Positions 44,901 to 51,838 of a DNA stretch of 64,000 nucleotides are shown here, in pieces. This DNA is from an uncultured Agathobacter sp. (GTDB lineage Bacteria > Bacillota > Clostridia > Lachnospirales > Lachnospiraceae), in NCBI GenBank assembly GCA_934365945.1, contig CAKRNE010000002.1:248001-312000 (forward strand), given 5' to 3'. The position numbers were made by a program, and so were the translations under genes. The notes under the pieces are model-generated. The model was not told the origin of the DNA. It did not search any database and saw only the letters and a program-made list of their open reading frames with translations. How positions within the stretch are numbered: position 1 is the stretch's first letter; the number at the start of each line of letters is the position of its first letter.

Positions 44901-46500
44901 TGATTCGCCTGAGGTTAAGGCATTTTCGGGCCGTGGCGGCTGTGATATGCCGGATAAGCTCTGTCCAAAGTGCGGCAGACCGTTAAGCAAGGAGGGCTTT
45001 GATATTCCATTTGAGACCTTCCTCGGTTTCAAGGGAAATAAGGAGCCAGATATCGATCTGAACTTCTCCGGTGAGTACCAGTCAAAGGCTCATAAGTATA
45101 CAGAGGTTATTTTCGGAGAGGGACAGACCTTTAAAGCCGGAACCATAGGTACACTTGCGGACAAGACCGCGTTTGGATACATCAAAAACTATTACGAGGA
45201 GCGCGGTGTCAGAAAGCGTAACTGTGAGATTGACAGGATAGTGCAGGGCTGTGTCGGTGTGCGCCGTACCACGGGACAGCATCCGGGCGGTATAGTCGTG
45301 CTGCCGATGGGGGAGGAGATTAATACCTTTACACCTGTACAGCATCCCGCCAATGATATGACAGTTGACATCACGACAACGCATTTTGACTACCATTCAA
45401 TCGACCACAACCTGTTAAAGCTCGATATACTCGGACACGATGATCCTACCATGATTCGTATGCTGCAGGATCTGACAGGAGTTGATCCTACAAAGATTCC
45501 ACTAGACGATAAGGCTGTCATGTCGCTGTTTCAGGACACATCTGCTTTGGGCATAGAGCCTGAGGATATCGATGGCTGTCCGCTTGGAGCTTTAGGTATA
45601 CCTGAGTTTGGTACCGATTTTGCCATGGGCATGCTCCTTGATACAAAGCCAAAGGAGTTTTCTGACCTCATCCGTATTGCAGGACTGTCACATGGTACCG
45701 ACGTATGGCTCGGCAATGCACAGACTCTTATCGAGGAGGGCACAGCTACTATTTCAACCTGTATTTGTACCAGAGATGATATCATGACTTATCTGATTTC
45801 CATGGGACTTGAGTCAGAGGAAGCCTTCAATATCATGGAGAAGGTGCGAAAGGGTATTATCGCAAAGGGCAAATGTCCTCAGTGGCCAGAGTGGAAGGAG
45901 GATATGAAGGCGCACGGCGTACCTGACTGGTATATCTGGTCATGTGAGAAAATCAAGTACATGTTCCCTAAGGCCCATGCTGCGGCATATGTTATGATGG
46001 CTTGGAGAATCGCCTACTGTAAGGTTTTCTATCCGCTTGCATACTACGCTGCATATTTTTCAATCCGTGCCACAGGCTTTTCATATGAGCTCATGTGTCA
46101 GGGAAAGGACAGGCTCGAAAACTACATGAAGGACTATAAAAAAAGAAAGGATACTCTGTCCAATAAGGAGCAGGATGTATTCAAAGACATGCGTATCGTA
46201 CAGGAGATGTATGCCAGAGGCTTTGATTTCATGCCTCTTGATATATACAGGGCTCACCCTAACCGTTTCCAGATAATTGACGGAAAGCTCATGCCTGCCA
46301 TAAACAGTATTGACGGACTCGGTGACAATGCCGCTATTTATATTTCGGAAGCGGCAAAGGACGGTCCATTCCTGTCAAAGGACGATTTCAGGGAGAGAAC
46401 CCATGTATCGCGAACAGCTGTAGACCTTATGTCAGATTTGGGACTGCTTGGCTCATTGCCGGAGTCTAACCAGCTTTCACTTTTCGATTTTGGAGCGTAA
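41923..46500 (+). CDS. polC: DNA polymerase III PolC-type alpha subunit
   Basis: The main replicative polymerase of low-GC Gram-positives, 1525 residues. Order: N-terminal domains (1-215), a charged linker with E-K-K-F repeats (about 262-276), OB fold (about 300-400), PHP domain interrupted by the proofreading exonuclease (PHP H-C-H-T-K-M-S-D near 413; exonuclease V-F-D-I-E-T-T-G near 497, H-N-A-D-F-D near 582, H-H-R-A-V-D-D near 636), a Cys4 zinc module (about 983-1020) and the polymerase active site P-D-I-D-L-N-F-S-G near 1043. Start is TTG at 41923 after GGGGTG; no nearer ATG precedes the conserved start. Confidence 0.98.
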   Translation: MTKTFKEVFPTLKLDKDMENLLETADVTRISVNHARDFYKIYVKAKRLIFKKNIWKLEESIKKQIFKSKDITVKIIESYELSSQYTPKTLFDVYFDSILDEINSHSVLLYNLLRTSKWSFTDDTHVTVTLEETIIAKTRGNTVIEFLEKVFCERCGMDFIVNLQYEKPKVSKYRQNADKQIEQEVQNIVARTKFAMAKDDGDEEAKVAVDDGAMFVGGNENASGTINDSKTDATKASNRKKEAKTDSDSNSRSNSAGTDKKPEKKFEKKFEKKFERRGDFRRKYDNDPDIVYGRSFDDEEMAIEKIDGPIGEVTIKGKILTVESREIRNEKTIIMFAVTDFTDTIMLKLFARNDDVADILAYIAPGNFIKAKGVVTVDKYDSDLSISSIVGLKKIPDFTSKREDTAAEKRVELHCHTKMSDMDGVSDVKDIVKCAMRWGHKAIAITDHGDVQAFPDANHTVDDKFKVIYGVEAYLVDDTKDIVENAAGQSLDDKYVVFDIETTGFSPEKNKIIEIGAVKVIGGEIVDRYSTFINPEVPIPFRIEELTSIRDDMVISSPTVDVILPQFMEFCKDCIMVAHNADFDMSFIKRNCALLGMECNPTIVDTVALARVLLPQLNRFKLDTVAKALNISLDHHHRAVDDAACTAEIFVKFIEKLKDRGISSLDEVNALAKSSVEMIRKMPTYHAIILATCDQGRTNLYRLISLSHIKYYNKRPRIPKSEFNKYRDGLLIGSACEAGELYRAILNGRPQEEITRLVNFYDYLEIQPLGNNAFMIRDEDSDIASNDDLIDINKRIVKLGEEFGKLVVATCDVHFLNPEDEVYRRIIMAGKGFKDADEQAPLYLRTTEEMLKEFEYLGSKKAEEVVITNTNKIADMCERISPVRPDKCPPVIENSDGMLREICYNKAHRMYGDPLPPIVKERLDRELNSIISNGYAVMYIIAQKLVWKSNEDGYLVGSRGSVGSSFVATMSGITEVNPLHAHYLCTHCKYSDFDSPEVKAFSGRGGCDMPDKLCPKCGRPLSKEGFDIPFETFLGFKGNKEPDIDLNFSGEYQSKAHKYTEVIFGEGQTFKAGTIGTLADKTAFGYIKNYYEERGVRKRNCEIDRIVQGCVGVRRTTGQHPGGIVVLPMGEEINTFTPVQHPANDMTVDITTTHFDYHSIDHNLLKLDILGHDDPTMIRMLQDLTGVDPTKIPLDDKAVMSLFQDTSALGIEPEDIDGCPLGALGIPEFGTDFAMGMLLDTKPKEFSDLIRIAGLSHGTDVWLGNAQTLIEEGTATISTCICTRDDIMTYLISMGLESEEAFNIMEKVRKGIIAKGKCPQWPEWKEDMKAHGVPDWYIWSCEKIKYMFPKAHAAAYVMMAWRIAYCKVFYPLAYYAAYFSIRATGFSYELMCQGKDRLENYMKDYKKRKDTLSNKEQDVFKDMRIVQEMYARGFDFMPLDIYRAHPNRFQIIDGKLMPAINSIDGLGDNAAIYISEAAKDGPFLSKDDFRERTHVSRTAVDLMSDLGLLGSLPESNQLSLFDFGA

Positions 46501-46539
46501 GCCTGACAGACTAGCATAAAGTCTATACTTTAACACTAA

Positions 46540-46594
46540 AAAATCCACTACTCATTCACAGACTCATAAATCTGTAAATAGGGTAGTGGATTTT
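46540..46594. terminator. Bidirectional terminator between polC and xpt
   Basis: AAAATCCACTAC (46540-46551) pairs perfectly with GTAGTGGATTTT (46583-46594); a nested ACAGA/TCTGT stem fills the loop. On the - strand the stem is followed by six T residues, on the + strand by four. It ends convergent polC (+) and xpt (-) transcripts. Confidence 0.88.
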
Positions 46595-46633
46595 GTGTAT
46601 AATACGTATTGATTTCAAATATTAAATCTGATT

Positions 46634-47212
46634 TTAATTTTCTTCAATAAAATCTATCTGATACTCATCCATGTACTTGATTCGTGCAAGTGAGTATACC
46701 TCATAGCCCTGCTCGTTGATTTTTTTTCTGCCCGGCTGGAAGGACTTCTCGATAAGGATTCCTATACCGGCAACTGTAGCGTGAGCCATGCGAAGAAGTC
46801 TGATAGCACCTGTAGCGGCCTCTCCATCAGCCATGAAGTCATCAATCAAAAGAATATTGTCATCCTCTGAGATAACATCACGCGCGAGTGTAAGCTCATA
46901 GCTCTTTTCTGTTGTAAAGGAAGTAACCTGTGTCTGGTACAGATCATTATGTAATGTCTTTGATGGCTGCTTCTTTAAAATAACAAGCGGTACATTCATC
47001 TTGGCTGCTGCCATAAGTGCAGGAGCAATTCCAGAGCTTTCTATTGTGACAACCTTTGTGATTCCCTTATCGGCAAAGTGATTTGCGAAATCCTCACCGA
47101 TGTGCTCCATAAGCACCGGATCCACCTGATGGTTGATAAATTTGTTGACCTTTAAGATATTTGTGCCAATTACCTGGCCATCCTTGAGAATTCGATCTTG
47201 CAGTTCTTTCAT
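46634..47212 (-). CDS. xpt: Xanthine phosphoribosyltransferase
   Basis: Xpt converts xanthine and PRPP to XMP in purine salvage. The 192 residues align well with Bacillus Xpt: I-L-K-V-N-K-F-I-N-H-Q-V-D-P near 20, V-V-T-I-E-S-S-G-I-A-P-A near 55, the PRPP motif L-L-I-D-D-F-M-A-D-G-E-A near 122, and G-I-G-I-L-I-E-K-S-F-Q-P-G-R near 149. The ATG at 47212 lies 6 bases after GAGGTG; a GTG at 47221 is inside that site. No purine riboswitch is visible upstream; it is the second gene after a hypothetical gene. Confidence 0.96.
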   Translation of the reverse strand: MKELQDRILKDGQVIGTNILKVNKFINHQVDPVLMEHIGEDFANHFADKGITKVVTIESSGIAPALMAAAKMNVPLVILKKQPSKTLHNDLYQTQVTSFTTEKSYELTLARDVISEDDNILLIDDFMADGEAATGAIRLLRMAHATVAGIGILIEKSFQPGRKKINEQGYEVYSLARIKYMDEYQIDFIEEN

Positions 47213-47253
47213 TTTGTTCACCTCATAAAAAATAAATTGTAATTATTATAGCA

Positions 47254-47745
47254 CTATTCTTCGACAATATCACTATAAATTTTAGAATAAATTTCTTCAA
47301 CCATATGATCGAGGAAGCTTTCCTCAAGCAGGCTGTATTTTTCGGTAATTACTGATGTGATAAGCTCAGCTCTTTTATAGTATAAATCACCTGAGTTTAC
47401 ATCGCTTTTTTCATCTGATGATGCCAAAGCCATAAGCTCATCCCTGTGAGTGACGGTCACATACTCCATGATTTCCTTTTCGAGGGAATTATTCCTATCC
47501 ATCTTTTTTGAAATATCCTTAAGCTCCATAAATGACTTGATTCCTATGATAAAAAATATCAAGAAAACAAGCCCCATTACGATAGAAATCATGAGCTTGT
47601 TTACAGAGTCTAAAGCGGCAAGGCTTATAACTCCTGTATCAAGCAGCACAATAGCAATAAGCCCTATCGCACCGACTGCGGTGAAGCACTGCCCGGTTGC
47701 CTTGGTATCCTCGTATCTTTTTTGTTCATCAACGTATATTTTCAT
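47254..47745 (-). CDS. Two-TM hypothetical protein upstream of xpt
   Basis: A 163-residue protein with a short polar start, two membrane helices (about 20-40 and 50-70), and a charged, helical C-terminal cytoplasmic domain of about 90 residues with no recognised motif. I do not recognise the family. It ends 41 bases before xpt on the same strand with no terminator between, so they probably share a transcript. A GGAGG lies just upstream of its ATG. It is divergent from rlmH, with only 46 bases between the two start codons. Confidence 0.75.
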   Translation of the reverse strand: MKIYVDEQKRYEDTKATGQCFTAVGAIGLIAIVLLDTGVISLAALDSVNKLMISIVMGLVFLIFFIIGIKSFMELKDISKKMDRNNSLEKEIMEYVTVTHRDELMALASSDEKSDVNSGDLYYKRAELITSVITEKYSLLEESFLDHMVEEIYSKIYSDIVEE

Positions 47746-47757
47746 ACGGCCTCCATA

Positions 47758-47785
47758 TTGTTTAATTATAGTTATATGTTATAAT
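47758..47785 (+). promoter_or_regulatory. Promoter of rlmH, very close to its start codon
   Basis: TTGTTT (47758-47763), 16-base spacer, TATAAT (47780-47785). The rlmH ATG at 47792 is only 6 bases beyond the -10 box, so the transcript would begin at or very near the A of the start codon. Confidence 0.55.
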
Positions 47786-47791
47786 GAAACG

Positions 47792-48271
47792 ATGAAAATT
47801 ACAATATTATGTGTAGGAAAAGTTAAAGAAAAATTTTACAGGGATGCGATTGCTGAGTACGCAAAGCGTCTAAGCCGCTACTGTAAGCTTGAAATCACTG
47901 AGGTCTCCGATGAAAAGACAAACGAGCAGGCCACACAGACAGAGATAGACATCGTAAAAAATAAAGAAGGTGAGAGGCTTCTTAAAAATATAAAAGACGA
48001 TGCATATGTATTTTGTCTTGCGATAGATGGAAAGCAGCTTGATTCGGTTGAGCTGTCGCAGAAGATGGATAAGCTTATGACAGGAGGCAAAAGTCATCTT
48101 GTTTTTGTAATAGGAGGCTCTCTGGGGCTGTCCGATGAAGTGTTGAAGCGCGCTGACTATAAGCTGTCATTTTCTAAAATGACATTCCCACATCAGCTCA
48201 TGCGCGTAATTTTATTAGAGCAGATATACAGGTCATTCCGTATCAGCAATAATGAGCCGTACCACAAATAG
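47792..48271 (+). CDS. rlmH: 23S rRNA (pseudouridine-1915 N3) methyltransferase RlmH
   Basis: RlmH methylates pseudouridine 1915 of 23S rRNA. The 159-residue length is exactly that of the family. It starts [13 protein letters not shown], and has the knot region [12 protein letters not shown] near 101-112 and [20 protein letters not shown] at the C-terminus. A longer open frame goes back to 47450, overlapping the opposite gene, but conservation starts at this ATG. No ribosome binding site is visible before it. Confidence 0.97.
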   Translation: MKITILCVGKVKEKFYRDAIAEYAKRLSRYCKLEITEVSDEKTNEQATQTEIDIVKNKEGERLLKNIKDDAYVFCLAIDGKQLDSVELSQKMDKLMTGGKSHLVFVIGGSLGLSDEVLKRADYKLSFSKMTFPHQLMRVILLEQIYRSFRISNNEPYHK

Positions 48272-48308
48272 CCGGCATAATTCAGACGAAATAAACATAT
48301 GTTAATAT

Positions 48309-48569
48309 ATGAAGATGCAAAAAGTAACTGATTCGTTTGAGCTTCCAAAGGACATAGTTCTTGGGCTTCCAATTGTAACAGCATATGGTTATAATGAGCT
48401 GACTATAGAAAACCACAAGGGGATTCTGTCTTTTTCGGACAAGGCCGTAACTGTAAGGGCAGCAGACAGTACCATCAAAATATCCGGCAGCCGCCTTGAA
48501 ATAAAGGAATTTACAAAGGATTTAATAATAATAGCCGGCCATTTAAAGGGTGTCATATATGAGTATTAG
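48309..48569 (+). CDS. yqfC: Sporulation protein YqfC family
   Basis: An 86-residue protein with the YqfC pattern F-E-L-P-K-D-I-V-L-G-L-P near 11-22, E-N-H-K-G-I-L-S-F near 36 and G-S-R-L-E-I near 58. In Bacillus yqfC is a mother-cell gene next to yqfD and phoH, and the same order is kept here. No clear ribosome site precedes the ATG at 48309; a second ATG at 48315 is possible. The motile Roseburia/Agathobacter group is generally not seen to sporulate, so its role here is uncertain. Confidence 0.88.
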   Translation: MKMQKVTDSFELPKDIVLGLPIVTAYGYNELTIENHKGILSFSDKAVTVRAADSTIKISGSRLEIKEFTKDLIIIAGHLKGVIYEY

Positions 48570-49086
48570 AGCTTATGCAAGGGTGAGGCTTACAGGCTGC
48601 AATATCAGGCGATTCACAAATCTGTGCACGGCAAACCATATTAAAATATGGAAACTTAAGTATGTAAGTCCAAAGGAATATGAGGCCTGCTGCAGTACAA
48701 ACGATATTTTTCTCATGAGGCCGCACCTGAAAAAGACACATACGAAGCTTCTCGTGGTAAAAAGACAGGGATATTTTGCTATAAAAGCATTCCTATATAA
48801 AATACGTATTATTATGGCTGCCATTATCGGTGTTTTTGGTATATATGCACTCATCTGCATGAGAATCTGGCATATTGTGCCGGATGGAAACCGCTTCACT
48901 TATGATGAGTCAGTAATCTCACTTTTAGAGAGCGAACATGTAACAATAGGCAGTCACAAGAGAGCTGATTACAGTCTTCTTGAAAAGAAGCTCGAGGAAA
49001 AATATCCCGATATCACCTGGTGCAGCATATACATAGAAAAAAACACCCTGAAAATTGATATATCAGAGGGAATAAATTACAGGTAA
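48559..49086 (+). CDS. yqfD: Short YqfD-like sporulation protein (C-terminally truncated relative to family)
   Basis: The 175 residues match the N-terminal part of YqfD: a basic start (V-R-L-T-G-C-N-I-R-R-F), H-I-K-I-W-K-L-K-Y, a membrane helix at about 84-104, I-W-H-I-V-P-D-G-N, and W-C-S-I-Y-I-E-K-N-T-L-K-I-D-I-S-E. Bacillus YqfD is about 400 residues and continues past this point; here a TAA follows S-E-G-I-N-Y-R and the phoH promoter begins. ATG at 48559 follows AAAGGG; the frame overlaps yqfC by 11 bases. Confidence 0.8.
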   Translation: MSIRAYARVRLTGCNIRRFTNLCTANHIKIWKLKYVSPKEYEACCSTNDIFLMRPHLKKTHTKLLVVKRQGYFAIKAFLYKIRIIMAAIIGVFGIYALICMRIWHIVPDGNRFTYDESVISLLESEHVTIGSHKRADYSLLEKKLEEKYPDITWCSIYIEKNTLKIDISEGINYR

Positions 49087-49089
49087 ATT

Positions 49090-49117
49090 ATGACAAATCT
49101 TATTTTTGTGTTATAAT
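49090..49117 (+). promoter_or_regulatory. Promoter of phoH-pgpH-like-ybeY
   Basis: ATGACA (49090-49095), 16-base spacer, TATAAT (49112-49117), 35 bases before the phoH ATG and directly after the yqfD stop. Confidence 0.6.
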
Positions 49118-49151
49118 GAAAAATATTTTTGATTGAAAGGCACATAAACTA

Positions 49152-50147
49152 ATGAGTTTAAATGAAGTATCTATAAAAATACCGGGCGAATATATACCAA
49201 ACGTCTTCGGACAGTTTGATGCCTTCGCTAAAAAAATAGAGCGCGCACTGCATGTAACGCTTGTCTTAAGAGACGATTCCTTAAAGATTATCGGTGCACA
49301 GGGAAATATTGATGGGGCAAAAGAGGTGTTCGAGCAGCTCATCGCGCTGGCAAAGAGAGGAAACGTCATCACGGAGCAGAATGTAAACTATGCTCTTGCT
49401 CTTTTGGAGGAGCATAGAGGCAGTGAGATTGTCGAGATTGACAAGGATATCATTTGCCACACAATTAACGGCAAGCCTGTAAAGCCAAAGACCATAGGCC
49501 AGAAGGAGTATGTCGATGCCATCAGGAAAAAGATGATCGTGTTTGGCATGGGACCTGCCGGAACAGGAAAGACTTATCTTGCCATGGCAATGGCCATCAC
49601 AGCATTTAAAAATGAGCAGGTGGGGCGTATTATTCTGACGCGTCCGGCGATTGAAGCCGGTGAGAAGCTGGGCTTTCTGCCGGGAGATTTGCAGAGCAAG
49701 ATTGACCCGTATTTGAGGCCGTTATATGATGCGCTTTATCAGATAATGGGAGCCGAGAGCTTCCAGCGCAACATGGAAAAGGGTCTTATAGAGGTGGCTC
49801 CTCTTGCGTATATGAGAGGCCGTACACTTGACAATGCATTTATCATACTCGATGAGGCACAGAACACAACTCCGGCGCAGATGAAGATGTTTCTTACACG
49901 AATCGGCTTTGGCTCAAAGGTTGTCGTGACAGGTGATGCGACTCAAAAGGATCTGGCACCGGGAGCAAAATCAGGACTTGATGTGGCACTTAGGGTGCTT
50001 AAAAATATAGATGACATAGGCATATGCAATCTGACAAGCAAGGATGTTGTGCGGCATCCGCTTGTACAAAAAATCGTTCAGGCTTATGATAATTATGAAA
50101 ATAAGCAGACTGCAAAGACTGCAAGAAAGCAGAGGAAGGGCAATTGA
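49152..50147 (+). CDS. phoH: PhoH-family ATPase
   Basis: PhoH/PhoL proteins are P-loop ATPases linked to RNA metabolism and usually lie next to ybeY. The 331 residues have an N-terminal KH-like region, the Walker A motif G-P-A-G-T-G-K-T near residue 135, E-K-L-G-F-L-P-G-D near 174, and the Walker B D-E-A-Q-N-T-T-P near 236. GAAAGG precedes the ATG. Its stop overlaps the start of the next gene by 4 bases. Confidence 0.96.
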   Translation: MSLNEVSIKIPGEYIPNVFGQFDAFAKKIERALHVTLVLRDDSLKIIGAQGNIDGAKEVFEQLIALAKRGNVITEQNVNYALALLEEHRGSEIVEIDKDIICHTINGKPVKPKTIGQKEYVDAIRKKMIVFGMGPAGTGKTYLAMAMAITAFKNEQVGRIILTRPAIEAGEKLGFLPGDLQSKIDPYLRPLYDALYQIMGAESFQRNMEKGLIEVAPLAYMRGRTLDNAFIILDEAQNTTPAQMKMFLTRIGFGSKVVVTGDATQKDLAPGAKSGLDVALRVLKNIDDIGICNLTSKDVVRHPLVQKIVQAYDNYENKQTAKTARKQRKGN

Positions 50148-51304
50148 GAAGGGTTGTATCGGTTGTTGCGATATTTTTATCCACTGTTGCCCTGTCATTT
50201 GTGCTCAGTCTTTTGGGCAATTTGTATCCGGACGAATGGATTTGTATTGCATTTATAGATATTATATTTTTTATGCTTTTACTGTTTGAATTAGAGTATG
50301 AGAGAGCAAAGCTTTTGTTTTCCAATAACAGAAGGACAGATTATGTCAGATTTGCGTTAGTCTTTTTGTTTTGCTGTATGCTATGTGCAGGCTTTGGAAT
50401 ACTGCCACTGTACAGCAGACCGGTAATTGTTTTAGCAATTTTACTCTGTCTTGCGGGAAATGAGATTCTTTCATTGGTATGCGGCTCATATTTTTGTATT
50501 CTTCTTGCGGTTACTGTATCAGGGGATTATTATGAGCTTATATGCGAGCTTTTTTTGGTGCTTGCTGGTGTTATGCTTGCCAAAATGCTCAGGGAGGACA
50601 AGCTTCAGATATGTATTTATATTATTATTATATGTCTGAGCATTGTGACTCCGGGCATATTCTATTATATGTCGACAAAGGAGTTTTCTGAAAGAGCTTT
50701 TGTTGCCGGTGGCGCCGGCGGTATCTTATCTGCATTTGTGGGTTTTGTGTGTTCGAGAATATTCAGACCGAAGAGCGCTGACGAGGTTAATGACAAACTT
50801 ATAGCTATTATATCCGATGATTTTTCAGCAGTTAAGGAGCTTAGGGAGCATTCGTTTTCAGAATACAATCACAGCAATTTCGTATCCACGGTTGCAGTTA
50901 GGGCGGCAAAGGCGGCCGGCTTAAATACAGCACTTTGTGCAGCAGGAGGATTTTACTACCGTATAGGGCAATGGCAGAAAAAAAAGAGCATCCTCTACGG
51001 AGTTGAACGTGCTGAAGCGATGTATTTTCCGGAACAGCTCACCAATATTTTGTATGAGTATTACGGAAAGCTCCGGAAACCGCAGACACCGGAATCCGCT
51101 CTTGTGCATATGGTAGATGCGCTTATCGTGAAGCTTGATCACATAAAGGCTGATGTTGCAGACAGTGAATGGAATCATGATATTCTTATTATTCAGCTTT
51201 TAAATGAGCTTTCAGCGTCCGGGATATACGACGAATCCGGACTGAGCATGAATCATTTTCTAAAAATAAGGGATTATCTTAAAAAGGAGGAATTACTAAA
51301 ATGA
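50144..51304 (+). CDS. Degenerate PgpH/YqfF homologue: membrane protein with HD-like domain lacking the HD pair
   Basis: The 386-residue protein has about six to seven membrane helices (about 5-205) and a cytoplasmic domain from 225. Its place between phoH and ybeY is that of pgpH (yqfF), the c-di-AMP phosphodiesterase. In PgpH the domain contains Y-H-H-S and H-D-I-G-K; here these read Y-N-H-S (near 241) and Y272-R273-I-G-Q, so the metal-binding His-Asp pair is lost. The long extracellular N-terminal domain of PgpH (total about 700 residues) is also missing. Start is TTG overlapping phoH. Probably non-catalytic; function unknown. Confidence 0.75.
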   Translation: MRRVVSVVAIFLSTVALSFVLSLLGNLYPDEWICIAFIDIIFFMLLLFELEYERAKLLFSNNRRTDYVRFALVFLFCCMLCAGFGILPLYSRPVIVLAILLCLAGNEILSLVCGSYFCILLAVTVSGDYYELICELFLVLAGVMLAKMLREDKLQICIYIIIICLSIVTPGIFYYMSTKEFSERAFVAGGAGGILSAFVGFVCSRIFRPKSADEVNDKLIAIISDDFSAVKELREHSFSEYNHSNFVSTVAVRAAKAAGLNTALCAAGGFYYRIGQWQKKKSILYGVERAEAMYFPEQLTNILYEYYGKLRKPQTPESALVHMVDALIVKLDHIKADVADSEWNHDILIIQLLNELSASGIYDESGLSMNHFLKIRDYLKKEELLK

Positions 51305-51798
51305 GTTTTTTTCTCGAAAAGGAAACAGAGGTTGATTTTGACTTTGATTATGAGACTCTGGCAAAAGAGGTTGTTGAGTTTTCACTGGAGCATGAGCTCT
51401 TTCCTTATGCGGCAGAGGTCAATCTGACATTGACAGATAATGCCGGAATACATGCCATCAATAAGGAGTACAGACAGATAGACAGGCCTACAGATGTACT
51501 GTCTTTTCCGATGCTTTCATATGAAGCACCCGGGGATTTTTCTTTCCTTTCAGATGAGAATGAGGATGATTTCAACCCTGATACAGGAGAGGTCATGCTC
51601 GGTGACATAATCATATCCGTTGACAAGGTAAAGGAGCAGGCCTTAGAATACGGACACAGCGAAAAAAGAGAGTTTGCCTTTCTGATCACACACAGCATGC
51701 TTCATCTGTTCGGATATGACCACATGGAACCTGATGAGGCGGCCGTAATGGAAGAACACCAGAGAAAAATACTTGACGCTTTAGGAATAACACGCTAA
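51301..51798 (+). CDS. ybeY: Endoribonuclease YbeY, rRNA maturation factor
   Basis: YbeY is a zinc-dependent RNase in 16S rRNA 3' maturation and ribosome quality control. The 165 residues include R-P-T-D-V-L-S-F-P near 61-69, G-E-V-M-L-G-D-I-I-I-S near 97-107, and the zinc site H131-S-M-L-H135-L-F-G-Y-D-H141. The usual Gly after the first His is Ser here, but all three His ligands are present. AAAGGAGG precedes the ATG, which overlaps the previous stop codon. Confidence 0.97.
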   Translation: MSFFLEKETEVDFDFDYETLAKEVVEFSLEHELFPYAAEVNLTLTDNAGIHAINKEYRQIDRPTDVLSFPMLSYEAPGDFSFLSDENEDDFNPDTGEVMLGDIIISVDKVKEQALEYGHSEKREFAFLITHSMLHLFGYDHMEPDEAAVMEEHQRKILDALGITR

Positions 51799-51838
51799 TA
51801 TTTAAGCTGGTTATCAATTGAAACAGAGGATTTTATAA

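Noticed and set aside
47450-47791. N-terminal extension of the rlmH reading frame by about 114 codons
   Set aside because: It lies antisense to the hypothetical gene at 47254-47745, and RlmH proteins are about 159 residues, starting at the M-K-I-T-I-L-C-V-G at 47792.
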